Part shown: piece by piece, positions 7,246-14,740 of the stretch | How the letters are laid out: every line of letters begins with the position of its first letter | Numbering within the stretch: the stretch's first letter is position 1 | Assembly (NCBI GenBank): GCA_039917855.1 | Contig: JBDSIR010000032.1 | Location: forward strand, 1 to 27,879 | DNA length: 27,879 nucleotides | Source of the DNA: CAMLHU01 sp039917855 | Lineage (GTDB): Bacteria; Gemmatimonadota; Gemmatimonadetes; Gemmatimonadales; GWC2-71-9 | Reading direction: 5' to 3' | Program-made: the position numbers and the translations under genes | The notes under the pieces: generated by a model | Database searches by the model: none | Told to the model about the DNA's origin: nothing | What the model saw: the letters and a program-made list of their open reading frames with translations, nothing else

Positions 7246-8528
7246 GCGCCGACGCCGTCCGATTCCTCCACTCGATGGCCCAGGCCATCAGCACCATGGC
7301 GCTCTATCGCGACGGCCATCCGGCGCGCGAGCGCACCATCGACGGCTCGTTCGATCTCCTGCAGCGGCTGCGCGAGACCGATCCCACGCCGGGGTTCTCG
7401 TTCCTGGGCGGCGAAGTGATCTACCAGAACCGCGGACTGCAGGAATTGAAGGACTGGGATTGGGCCGGACGGCTCGCGGGTGCGGGGGTGGAGCGGCTGG
7501 AGATGTCGATCGGCGTGATGCGCGAAGAGTACGAGGACTTCCTCGACACGGTGCTGGCGCGGGTCGCCATCGCGGCCATCGACACCTCCCAACCTGTCGA
7601 CACCTCACTGGCGCGCACCGAGCGGCGATCGAGCATCCGGTTCGGGGCGATCGGGGTGCGGGGAATGACCGGCGAGCAGCGGGCCGACCTCCCCGCGACG
7701 GCCACCATCGGTTACAACCTACAGGAAGAGGCCGACGCGGTCCGGTGGATGCATCAGGAAGTGCGGGATACATCGATGCTGCCCCTGATGGAGGCCGAAG
7801 CGGTGGTGCGCTCGCTCTCGGTGGCGATGCACTCCGACAGCCAGATGATCATCCCGCTGCTGCAGTTGAAGGAATTCGACCAGTACACCACCACCCATTC
7901 GACCAACGTCTCGGTGCTGGCGATGGCGCTGGCGGAATTCCTCGAGCTCGGCGCCAAGGACGTGCGCAACTACGGCGTGGCCGGCCTGCTGCACGATCTG
8001 GGAAAGGTGCGGGTGCCGAAGGACATCCTGATCAAACCGGGGAAGCTCACCGAGCAGGAGCGCGACGTGATGCGGCTGCATCCTGTGGATGGCGCCCGGA
8101 TCATCCTGCAGCGCGAGCAGCGGCTCGACCTCGCCGCCACGGTGGCGTACGAGCACCACATCGTGCTCAACGGTACCGGCTACCCGCATCTGCACTATCC
8201 GCGGAACTGCCACCACGCCAGCCACCTGGTACACATCTGCGATTTCTACGATGCGCTCCGCACCAACCGGCCGTATCGCGGCGCGTGGGAGTCGGACAAG
8301 GTGCTGAGTTACATCGAGAACGGCATCGGACGGGAATTCGAGGAGACCGCCGCCCGCGCCTTCGTCGCGATGATGAAGAAGTGGGGACTTCGGAGCGTGG
8401 TGGTCGACGACAAGACCGATATCGTGGCCCCGGCGGGAAGTGGGCCAGTGGGCCAGGGGGCCGGTGGGCCGGCGGCAGCATCGCCTCAGGCTCCGGAACC
8501 GGCACCCCCGGCGCCGCCGTTGGTGTAG
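7242..8528 (+). CDS. HD-GYP domain phosphohydrolase
   Basis: This 428-residue protein is coupled to the gene upstream by an ATGA overlap. Residues about 8-105 repeat the N-terminal domain of that neighbour (LYRDGHP at 21-27, GGEVIYQNRGLQELK). The HD-GYP domain spans about 190-390, with H219, the HDLGK box (His251-Asp252, Lys255), HP 280-281, His305-His306, GYP 313-315 and D334/D337 in HICDFYDALRTNRPYR. HD-GYP domains hydrolyse cyclic di-GMP using a bi- or trinuclear metal centre. The usual HHE triplet reads HHI here, so the Glu is absent, and activity needs testing. The C-terminal tail (about 400-428) is a Gly/Pro/Ala-rich low-complexity segment encoded by repeated GTGGGCCAG-like DNA. No receiver domain is present, so input probably comes through the shared N-terminal domain or partner. 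Confidence 0.87.
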   Translation: MSADAVRFLHSMAQAISTMALYRDGHPARERTIDGSFDLLQRLRETDPTPGFSFLGGEVIYQNRGLQELKDWDWAGRLAGAGVERLEMSIGVMREEYEDFLDTVLARVAIAAIDTSQPVDTSLARTERRSSIRFGAIGVRGMTGEQRADLPATATIGYNLQEEADAVRWMHQEVRDTSMLPLMEAEAVVRSLSVAMHSDSQMIIPLLQLKEFDQYTTTHSTNVSVLAMALAEFLELGAKDVRNYGVAGLLHDLGKVRVPKDILIKPGKLTEQERDVMRLHPVDGARIILQREQRLDLAATVAYEHHIVLNGTGYPHLHYPRNCHHASHLVHICDFYDALRTNRPYRGAWESDKVLSYIENGIGREFEETAARAFVAMMKKWGLRSVVVDDKTDIVAPAGSGPVGQGAGGPAAASPQAPEPAPPAPPLV

Positions 8529-8650
8529 CGGCTGGAACCGTCCCGAACTGAGTGAGGGACCTGCTCAGCGGAGGGCAGGCCCCGCACTCCGTTCGGGCCG
8601 GATCCATGGCTTCGTGAACAGACCTTCAGAGCTACTTCAGGAAGCGTTCT

Positions 8651-9112
8651 TCATCTCGGTACCATCTTCTTCGTCCGTCCTGCGCGAGGGACCCGGCGCG
8701 GGATGGCTGCGCGACCCTTCTTGGCCAGGTCGGCCAGGGTGGTGTGCAGAAAGAAGGCTTGGACCTGCTGAGAGACCGCTATCCAGGTGGCGTGGGCGGC
8801 GCAGGCCTGGGCCTCCGAGCACTCCCCCTGACCCATCAGGCAGGCGGGGCGGGCGCCGAGTCGGTCGAAGGGATCGACGATGTCGAAGAGGGTGATGTCG
8901 GACGCCGGGCGGGCCAGCATGAAACCGCCCCCCTTCCCCCGGGCCGAGCGGAGCACCCCCGTGAGGGCGAGCAGGTGGAGGGTCTTGGAGAGGTAGTTCT
9001 GCGGGATGTCGAGCGCTTCCGCGAGCTCGCCGACCCGCGCGGGGGTGCCGGGCATCTGCTCGGCGAGAAGCACGACGGCGCGAAGCGCGTACTCGGCGGT
9101 CTGTGACAGCAT
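8651..9112 (-). CDS. Rrf2 family transcriptional regulator, probable Fe-S (NsrR-like)
   Basis: The 153-residue protein begins MLSQTAEYALRAVVLLAEQ, the classic Rrf2 start, with a winged helix-turn-helix (VGELAEALDIPQNYLSKTLHLLALTGVLRSARGKGGGFMLAR). Three cysteines follow at 91, 98 and 104 (C-x6-C-x5-C), the pattern that ligates an iron-sulfur cluster in NsrR, IscR and RsrR. It is read divergently from the cytochrome/nosZ operon, with 126 bases between the starts, so it most likely regulates nos expression. Sensing nitric oxide or oxygen through the cluster would suit denitrification, but NO specificity is inference. The ATG is preceded by AGGA. Downstream (8529-8650) I see only weak hairpins. 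Confidence 0.87.
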   Translation of the reverse strand: MLSQTAEYALRAVVLLAEQMPGTPARVGELAEALDIPQNYLSKTLHLLALTGVLRSARGKGGGFMLARPASDITLFDIVDPFDRLGARPACLMGQGECSEAQACAAHATWIAVSQQVQAFFLHTTLADLAKKGRAAIPRRVPRAGRTKKMVPR

Positions 9113-9151
9113 GGGGATCCTGGGGCGGGGACCGGACCGGAATGTAGATAC

Positions 9152-9182
9152 TTGCTAATCGGATGATAATATCCTATTATCA
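9152..9182 (+). promoter_or_regulatory. nos operon promoter with overlapping perfect palindrome (likely Rrf2 operator)
   Basis: A sigma70-like promoter reads TTGCTA (9152-9157), a 17-base spacer, then TATTAT (9175-9180). A perfect inverted repeat, TGATAATA-TCC-TATTATCA (9164-9182), covers the spacer and the -10 box. The arms are 8 bp with a 3-bp centre. It lies between the rrf2 and cytochrome starts, so a bound repressor would block polymerase directly. The predicted start of transcription is near 9187, about 50 bases before the cytochrome GTG. Confidence 0.7.
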
Positions 9183-9238
9183 CCCCGGCAAGCGGGACGG
9201 GTATCCCGCAGCGATCACTCGAACGGCAGGAGTTCCTC

Positions 9239-9721
9239 GTGCGCAGGTCGTCGCTTCGCTCCTTTCTCCTCGTTCTCCTGCTCATCGCGGCGTGCGGCGG
9301 GGAGAGCGCTCCGCCGACTGGATCGCCCCCTGGGACCTCCCCCGCCAGCGACCTCACTCCCTGGCAGCTCGAGCACGGCATCGGGCCGATCACCGAGGCG
9401 ATCGTGCTGACGGCGATCGACCGGCACGAGGCCGCGGAGGGGAAGAAGATCTTCGACCTGAAATGCGCCAGCTGCCACAAGTCCGACGAGCGGTACGTGG
9501 GTCCGGCGCTGGGCGGCATCGTCGGTCACCGCACGCCCGAGTACGTGATGAACATGATGCTCGCGCCCGATACGATGGTGCGCAGGCACCCCGAGGCGAA
9601 GAAGCTCTTCACCTCCTTCCTGCTGGAAATGCCGAATCTGGGCCTGACTCCGGAACAGGCCCGCGAACTACTGGAGTACCTCCGGACCCTGCCGCCCCCG
9701 CCGGCGCCGCCGGCCCAGTGA
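9239..9721 (+). CDS. Lipoprotein mono-heme cytochrome c of the nos cluster
   Basis: This 160-residue protein starts at GTG 9239, with AGGAG six bases upstream. It has a lipoprotein signal with lipobox LIAAC (Cys19), a Pro/Ser-rich linker, and one heme site, CASCH (Cys76, Cys79, His80), in KKIFDLKCASCHKSDERYVGPAL. A Met-rich helix (VMNMMLAPDTM) probably supplies the distal axial ligand. It ends in a Pro-rich tail. It would be anchored on the periplasmic side of a membrane. As the first gene of the operon, just before nosZ, it is the natural candidate for delivering electrons to the CuA site, replacing the NosR route of clade I systems; this is inference from position. Cytochromes are common in clade II nos clusters. 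Confidence 0.88.
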   Translation: MRRSSLRSFLLVLLLIAACGGESAPPTGSPPGTSPASDLTPWQLEHGIGPITEAIVLTAIDRHEAAEGKKIFDLKCASCHKSDERYVGPALGGIVGHRTPEYVMNMMLAPDTMVRRHPEAKKLFTSFLLEMPNLGLTPEQARELLEYLRTLPPPPAPPAQ

Positions 9722-9738
9722 ACCCGAGGAACCATTCC

Positions 9739-11700
9739 ATGCACACTCGATGCTCCCTTTCGCTCCGCCACGCGGCTTTGGTCGTCGTGGCGGGCATCGC
9801 GCTCGCAGGCTGCGGGCCCCGTACCAACACCCCCGCGAGCGCCGCCGACGCCGCCCAGCGGGTCTACGTGGCACCCGGTTCGAAGGACGAATTCTACGCC
9901 TTCATGTCCGGCGGCTTCAGCGGGCAGGTCTCGATCTACGGGCTGCCGTCCGGCCGTCATTTCAAGACCATCAAGGTCTTCTCCCAGGATCCGGAGACCG
10001 GGTACGGGTACAGCGAGCAGACCCGCCCGATGCTGATGACCAGCTACGGGATGGTACCGTGGGACGACGCGCACCACCCCGAACTCTCGATGACCGACGG
10101 CGTGCCCGACGGCCGTTGGCTCTTCATCAACGGCAACAACACCCCGCGCATCGCCCGGATGGACCTGACCACCATGGAGACGGCCGAGATCATCGAGATC
10201 CCGAACTCGGCCGGGAACCACGCGTCGCCCTTCGTGACCCAGAACACCGAGTACGCGGTGGCGGCCACCCGCTTCAGCGTGCCCACGCCGCAGCGCGACG
10301 TGTCGATCAGCACGTATCGCGAGAACTTCGCCGGAGTACTGAGCTTCGTGAAGATCGACAGCGCCACCGGCCACATGGCACTCGCCTTCCAGATCCGGAT
10401 GCCGGGGTACGATTACGACCTGGCCCACGCCGGCAAGGGTCCGTCGCACGGCTGGGCGTTCTTCACCTCGTACAACAGTGAGCAGTCCCACACCCTTCTC
10501 GAGGTCAACGCCTCGCAGCGGGACAAGGACTTCATCGCCGCGGTGAACTGGCAGGTGGCCGAACGGTGCGTGGCGCAGGGCAAGGGGACGCGGGAACCGG
10601 CGCGGTACGCTCACAATACCGTCGGCGCCGACCACATCGCCCGCACGGAGTGGGGCACCTCCGTCACCGTCGTGAGCCCGGCCACCTGCCCGGGAATGGT
10701 GTACTTCCTGCCCACGCCGAAGTCGCCGCACGGGGTGGACGTCGACCCGAGCGGCGAGCTGATCGTGGCGGGCGGGAAGCTCTCGACCATCATCCCGGTC
10801 TTCTCGTTCACGAAGATCCAGGCCGCCATCCAGAGCAACGCGGTCGACACGATCATCAATGGCATCCCGGTGCTTCACTATGATGCGATCATCGCGGGCG
10901 AGGTCCCGGATGCGGGCCTCGGGGCGCTCCACACGGAGTTCGACGGGAAGGGGAACGCCTACACCTCGATGTTCGTGAGCTCCGAGATCACCAAGTGGAG
11001 TCTCAGCACCTTCACGGTGCTGGACCGGACGCCCTCCTACTATGCGATCGGGCACCTGATGATCCCGGGCGGGGACAGCCGGCGACCGTGGGGGCGCTGG
11101 GTCATCTCGCTCAACAAGATCACCAAGGACCGCTATCTCCCGACCGGCCCGGAGCTGACCCAGTCGGCCCAGTTGATCGACATCACCGGCGACCGGATGC
11201 AACTGTTGTCGGAATTCCCGATGGTGGGGGAACCGCACTACGCCCAGGCCCTCCCGGCGGCGCTGATCCAGGATCGTCAGCTGAAGGTATACGACCTGGC
11301 GCACAACACCGATCCCTGGGCCGCGCACGGCGAGGCGGAGACCGGCATCAGCCGCGTGGGCCGAGTGGTGCACGTCAAGATGACGGCGGTGCGCAGTCAT
11401 TTCGTGCCCGACAACATCGAAGGGATCCAGCTCGGCGACACGGTCTACTTCCACATCACCAACGTCGAGCAGGACTGGGACGTGCCCCACGGCTTCGCGG
11501 TCACCGGGATCAATAACTCGGAGATCCTCGTGATGCCGGGCCAGACCCGGACGATCACCTGGGTGCCCTCGAAGGTCGGCGTCTTCCCGTTCTACTGCAC
11601 CGACTTCTGTTCGGCGCTGCACCAAGAGATGCAGGGGTACGTGCGCGTTTCCCCCCGCGGGTCGCCGGTCGGACTCACGGCCAACACGCCGCGGCGCTGA
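9739..11700 (+). CDS. nosZ: Nitrous oxide reductase, clade II (Sec/lipoprotein type)
   Basis: NosZ reduces N2O to N2 in the periplasm. The 653-residue protein has an N-terminal seven-bladed propeller carrying the CuZ cluster and a C-terminal cupredoxin domain carrying CuA. CuZ histidines are visible in DDAHHPEL (112-113), GNHASPF (161), PSHGW, KSPHGVD, GALHTEF and GEPHYAQA. CuA ligands are His584 (DVPHGF) and Cys620, Cys624, His628 and Met631 in YCTDFCSALHQEM. The signal peptide lacks a twin-arginine motif and ends in ALAGC (Cys25), a lipobox. This is a Sec-exported lipoprotein, as in clade II enzymes. ATG 9739 has AGGA at a good distance; longer in-frame extensions upstream overlap the cytochrome gene and are spurious. 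Confidence 0.97.
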   Translation: MHTRCSLSLRHAALVVVAGIALAGCGPRTNTPASAADAAQRVYVAPGSKDEFYAFMSGGFSGQVSIYGLPSGRHFKTIKVFSQDPETGYGYSEQTRPMLMTSYGMVPWDDAHHPELSMTDGVPDGRWLFINGNNTPRIARMDLTTMETAEIIEIPNSAGNHASPFVTQNTEYAVAATRFSVPTPQRDVSISTYRENFAGVLSFVKIDSATGHMALAFQIRMPGYDYDLAHAGKGPSHGWAFFTSYNSEQSHTLLEVNASQRDKDFIAAVNWQVAERCVAQGKGTREPARYAHNTVGADHIARTEWGTSVTVVSPATCPGMVYFLPTPKSPHGVDVDPSGELIVAGGKLSTIIPVFSFTKIQAAIQSNAVDTIINGIPVLHYDAIIAGEVPDAGLGALHTEFDGKGNAYTSMFVSSEITKWSLSTFTVLDRTPSYYAIGHLMIPGGDSRRPWGRWVISLNKITKDRYLPTGPELTQSAQLIDITGDRMQLLSEFPMVGEPHYAQALPAALIQDRQLKVYDLAHNTDPWAAHGEAETGISRVGRVVHVKMTAVRSHFVPDNIEGIQLGDTVYFHITNVEQDWDVPHGFAVTGINNSEILVMPGQTRTITWVPSKVGVFPFYCTDFCSALHQEMQGYVRVSPRGSPVGLTANTPRR

Positions 11701-11702
11701 TC

Positions 11703-12284
11703 GTGCCACGGCGTACCCGGCTCCTCCTGGCGCTCGCGGCGCTGCTCCTCACAACGACGTATGTGCTGCCGCTCTGGCATATCGCGTTGCAGGCGCCGCA
11801 GTACCCGGAGGGGCTGGGGCTCTACATCTCGATCGACGGGGTCACCGGGCAGAATCCCCACGACCTCCAGAGCCTCAACGGCCTCAATCATTACATCGGG
11901 ATGCACAAGATCGTGCCCGAGGAGATCCCGGAACTCCGGTATTTTCCGATCGCGATCGGCGTCCTGGCCCTGCTCGGGCTCCTGGCGGCGGCGGCGGGCC
12001 GCCGCTGGGCACTCAACACCTATGCGGCGATCCTCGTCGCCGCCGCGGGCGCGGGTCTCGCCGACTTCTGGTGGTGGGAGTATCGTTACGGCCACGAACT
12101 CGACCCCATGGCCGCCATCAAGGTGCCGGGGATGACCTACCAACCCCCGCTCCTCGGTGCCAAGAAGATGCTCAACATCACCGCCCACTCCTGGCCCGCC
12201 TCCGGTGGGTGGATCCTTACCGGTGCGGTGACGTTGGTGGTGGTGCTCGTCGTGCTGGAACACCGGCGGGCGCGGCGCGCATGA
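11703..12284 (+). CDS. NosB-like integral membrane protein of clade II nos cluster
   Basis: This 193-residue protein starts with GTG two bases after the nosZ stop. Four hydrophobic segments are seen (about 6-25, 83-101, 106-124 and 168-187). Between the first two is a conserved-looking periplasmic stretch with QYPEGLGLYISI and LNGLNHYIGMHKIVPEEIP. A later loop is rich in Trp and His (FWWWEYRYGHELDP). Clade II clusters such as that of Wolinella carry a membrane protein of unknown function, NosB, directly after nosZ. Position and topology make this protein the likely counterpart, but I cannot confirm homology without a search. Its stop overlaps nosL (ATGA). A role in NosZ assembly or electron supply is open. 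Confidence 0.65.
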   Translation: MPRRTRLLLALAALLLTTTYVLPLWHIALQAPQYPEGLGLYISIDGVTGQNPHDLQSLNGLNHYIGMHKIVPEEIPELRYFPIAIGVLALLGLLAAAAGRRWALNTYAAILVAAAGAGLADFWWWEYRYGHELDPMAAIKVPGMTYQPPLLGAKKMLNITAHSWPASGGWILTGAVTLVVVLVVLEHRRARRA

Positions 12285-12733
12285 CCCGCGGGTCGGTCCT
12301 CTTCGTCCTCCTCCTGCTGGCCTGTGGCAGCGCGGTGCCGGTCGCGCTCCGCTGGGACGAAGAGAGCTGTCGCCACTGCCACATGATCCTCGCCGACCGC
12401 CGATTCGGCGCCGAGGTGGTGACGACACGGGGACGGGCGCTGAGCTTCGATGACGCCGGCTGTGCCGCGAACCACCTCGCGACGGGTGCGACCCCGCCCG
12501 CCGAGGTGAGTTCGGTCTGGGTCATCGACTACACCAACCCCGGCAACCTGATCGCCGCCGACTCCGCCCTGTTCGTGCGGAGTTCCGCGTTCCGCACCCC
12601 GATGGGGAGCGGGGTGGTTGCGACGCCGACCTTGGCCGCGGCCACCGCGCTCGTCCACCAGACGGGGGGCGTGGTGCTCACCTGGGATCAGGTGCTCGCG
12701 GCGGCACGCGCCGGCGGACTGGGAGCGCGCTGA
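12281..12733 (+). CDS. nosL: NosL copper-binding lipoprotein
   Basis: This 150-residue protein has a short lipoprotein signal with lipobox LLAC (Cys15) and the NosL copper motif CRHCHMILADRRFGAEV (Cys30, Cys33, Met35). Later come DDAGCAANHL and VWVIDYTNPGNLIAADSALFVRSS, typical of the family. NosL delivers Cu(I) to NosZ and works with the NosDFY ABC complex at the membrane. The usual motif is CxxCGM; here the Gly before Met is His34, a notable change that could add a copper ligand. The start ATG overlaps the previous stop, and a longer upstream frame is the out-of-frame shadow of the NosB-like gene. Confidence 0.9.
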   Translation: MTRGSVLFVLLLLACGSAVPVALRWDEESCRHCHMILADRRFGAEVVTTRGRALSFDDAGCAANHLATGATPPAEVSSVWVIDYTNPGNLIAADSALFVRSSAFRTPMGSGVVATPTLAAATALVHQTGGVVLTWDQVLAAARAGGLGAR

Positions 12734-12734
12734 G

Positions 12735-13970
12735 ATGCTGGCGCTCGCCCTCGCTTCGCTCACGCTCAGCGCAAGCCTCGCGCTCCCGCTCCGGGAGATC
12801 ACCGTCCGTCCCGGCGGGCCGGTACCGACCCTCGCGGCCGCCCTCGCGTTGGCCCGGACAGGGGACACGGTCACGGTCCTCGCGGGCACCTATCCGACCA
12901 ACGGCACCATCATCCACGTCCCCGGGCTTCTCCTCCGGGGCCAGGGCTGGCCGGTGCTCGACGGAGAAGGGCGTCACGAGATCCTCGTCATCACGGCCGA
13001 CGACGTCACGGTGACCGGCTTCGTACTCCGCGGCGCCGGCGTCAGCATGGTGCGGGACCAGGCCGCCATCAAGGTGATCGAGACCCACGGCTGCCGCGTG
13101 CTGGGCAACCGGTTGGAGGGGGGATTCTTCGGCGTGTATCTCCAGCGCGCCACCGGGTGCCGGATCGCGGGGAACGAGATCCACGGGACCGGCGGAGATG
13201 AAGCGCAGAACGGCAACGGGATCCATCTCTGGAACGCGACCGACATCGCCATCGACTCGAATGTGGTCGACGGGCACCGGGACGGGATCTATCTCGAGTT
13301 CTCCCACCGCGTCACCGCGACCGGGAACCGCAGCATCCGGAATCGCCGGTACGGGCTCCACTTCATGTTCTCCGACGACTGCGCCTATCGCGACAACGCC
13401 TTCGTCGCCAACCGGGCGGGGGTCGCGGTGATGTACTCCCGCACGGTGACGCTCGAACGGAATCTCTTCGCCGACGCGACCGGTCCCTCGGCCTACGGAC
13501 TCCTGCTCAAGGAGATCCGCGACAGCCATATCATCGACAACCGCTTCACCGGGAATACCGTCGCGCTCTACACCGAAGGGGCGAGCCGCAACCGGTTCCT
13601 GCGGAATGAATTCCGCGACAACGGGTGGGGGGTACGGTTGCTCTCCAGTTCGGAAGAGAATCGCTTCGAAAAGAACCGATTCGTCGGTAATTCGTTCGAC
13701 GTGACCACCAACGGCCGGAGCAATTCCAACATTTTCAGCGGCAACCGGTGGGACCGCTACAACGGGTACGATCTCGACCACGACGGGGTCGGGGACGTGC
13801 CGTTCCGGCCGGTGCGGCGCTTCGCGCTGATCGTCGAGCAGCACGAGGCGGCGATCCTCCTGCTCCGCAGCCCGTTCGCCGACCTGCTCGACCTCGCGGA
13901 GTCGGTGCTTCCCGTCCTCACCCCCGAGACCCTGGTCGACGAGCGCCCCGTGGCGCGGGGGAGGCGCTGA
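12735..13970 (+). CDS. nosD: NosD periplasmic copper-maturation protein
   Basis: The 411-residue protein begins with a Sec signal (MLALALASLTLSASLALP) followed by ITVRPGGPVPTLAAALALARTGDTV and VLAGTYP, the typical start of NosD. Residues about 95-330 form right-handed parallel beta-helix (PbH1) repeats with recurring 'N-x-I/F-x-G/D-N' rungs such as IAGNEIHGTGGDEAQNGNGI and NGWGVRLLSSSEENRFEKN. NosD is periplasmic and contacts NosFY and NosL/NosZ during CuZ assembly. I place the start at ATG 12735 just after the nosL stop; an in-frame extension to 12618 lies inside nosL and is spurious. It overlaps nosF by one base (TGATG). Confidence 0.93.
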   Translation: MLALALASLTLSASLALPLREITVRPGGPVPTLAAALALARTGDTVTVLAGTYPTNGTIIHVPGLLLRGQGWPVLDGEGRHEILVITADDVTVTGFVLRGAGVSMVRDQAAIKVIETHGCRVLGNRLEGGFFGVYLQRATGCRIAGNEIHGTGGDEAQNGNGIHLWNATDIAIDSNVVDGHRDGIYLEFSHRVTATGNRSIRNRRYGLHFMFSDDCAYRDNAFVANRAGVAVMYSRTVTLERNLFADATGPSAYGLLLKEIRDSHIIDNRFTGNTVALYTEGASRNRFLRNEFRDNGWGVRLLSSSEENRFEKNRFVGNSFDVTTNGRSNSNIFSGNRWDRYNGYDLDHDGVGDVPFRPVRRFALIVEQHEAAILLLRSPFADLLDLAESVLPVLTPETLVDERPVARGRR

Positions 13971-14740
13971 TGCTCCGCCTGGAACGAGTCGCGCACCAAG
14001 GTGCGCCGCAACCTGGATCCGCCGAACCGGTGGTGCGGGTCCGCGGCGTCACCAAGAGATTCGGTGCGCGCACGGTGCTGTCACAGCTCGACGCCACCTT
14101 TCCGGCCGGGCGGATCACCGGCCTCGTGGGTCCGAACGCAGCGGGAAAGACCACGCTCATCAAGATCCTCCTCGGCCTCGTCACCGCCGACGCCGGTCAG
14201 GTGGAGGTGTTCGGCCGTCCCCTCGACGGCACGCCAGGCTACCGCGCGCGGCTCGGCTACATGCCCCAGGCGGCGCGCTTTGCGGAGCACCTGACCGGCC
14301 GCGAACTGGTGGCGATGGTCCGCGATCTCCGGGGCGCGACCGGACCGGTGGATGACGCGCTGCTCGACTGGTTCGCCGGCACCGCCGCGCTCGACCAGCA
14401 GGTCGCGACCCTCTCGGGCGGGACGCGCCAGAAACTGAACGCCGCGCTCGCTTTCCTGTTCCGGCCCGATCTCCTGATCCTCGACGAACCGACCGCGGGG
14501 CTCGATCCGGTCGCCAGCCGCCGGCTCAAGGATCATATCATCGGGGCCAAGGAGCGCGGCGTCTCGGTGGTGCTCAGCTCCCACCTCGCGGGAGAACTCG
14601 AGGAGCTCGCCGACCACCTGGTCTTCGTGCTCGATGGACGCACCCGGTTCGAAGGGCCCCCGCGCGAGCTCGCCCGCACGACGGGACACGCCGACCTCGA
14701 ACGCGGTCTCGCCGCGTTGATGACGCAGGCGACGCCATGA
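13970..14740 (+). CDS. nosF: NosF ABC transporter ATPase
   Basis: This 256-residue ATP-binding subunit contains Walker A GPNAAGKTT (54-62), the Q-loop in GYMPQAARFAEHLTG (about 100), the ABC signature LSGGTRQK (148-155), Walker B LLILDEPTAGLDP (168-180) and the H-loop in LSSHLAGELEEL. It powers the NosDFY complex that moves or reshapes sulfur/copper carriers for CuZ assembly. The start ATG shares its A with the nosD stop. About 20 residues precede the usual ABC beginning. It is coupled to nosY by an ATGA overlap. Confidence 0.93.
   Translation: MLRLERVAHQGAPQPGSAEPVVRVRGVTKRFGARTVLSQLDATFPAGRITGLVGPNAAGKTTLIKILLGLVTADAGQVEVFGRPLDGTPGYRARLGYMPQAARFAEHLTGRELVAMVRDLRGATGPVDDALLDWFAGTAALDQQVATLSGGTRQKLNAALAFLFRPDLLILDEPTAGLDPVASRRLKDHIIGAKERGVSVVLSSHLAGELEELADHLVFVLDGRTRFEGPPRELARTTGHADLERGLAALMTQATP

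Noticed and set aside
8440..8895. Small plus-strand ORF between the HD-GYP and rrf2 genes
   Set aside because: It overlaps the ends of both genes, is Arg/Gly-rich, and has no ribosome-binding site or domain.
9163..9738. N-terminal extension of NosZ to 845 residues
   Set aside because: The extension overlaps the cytochrome gene in another frame and would remove the signal peptide from the N-terminus.
9526..11709. 727-residue minus-strand open frame opposite nosZ
   Set aside because: Shadow frame; nosZ with all copper ligands lies on the plus strand.
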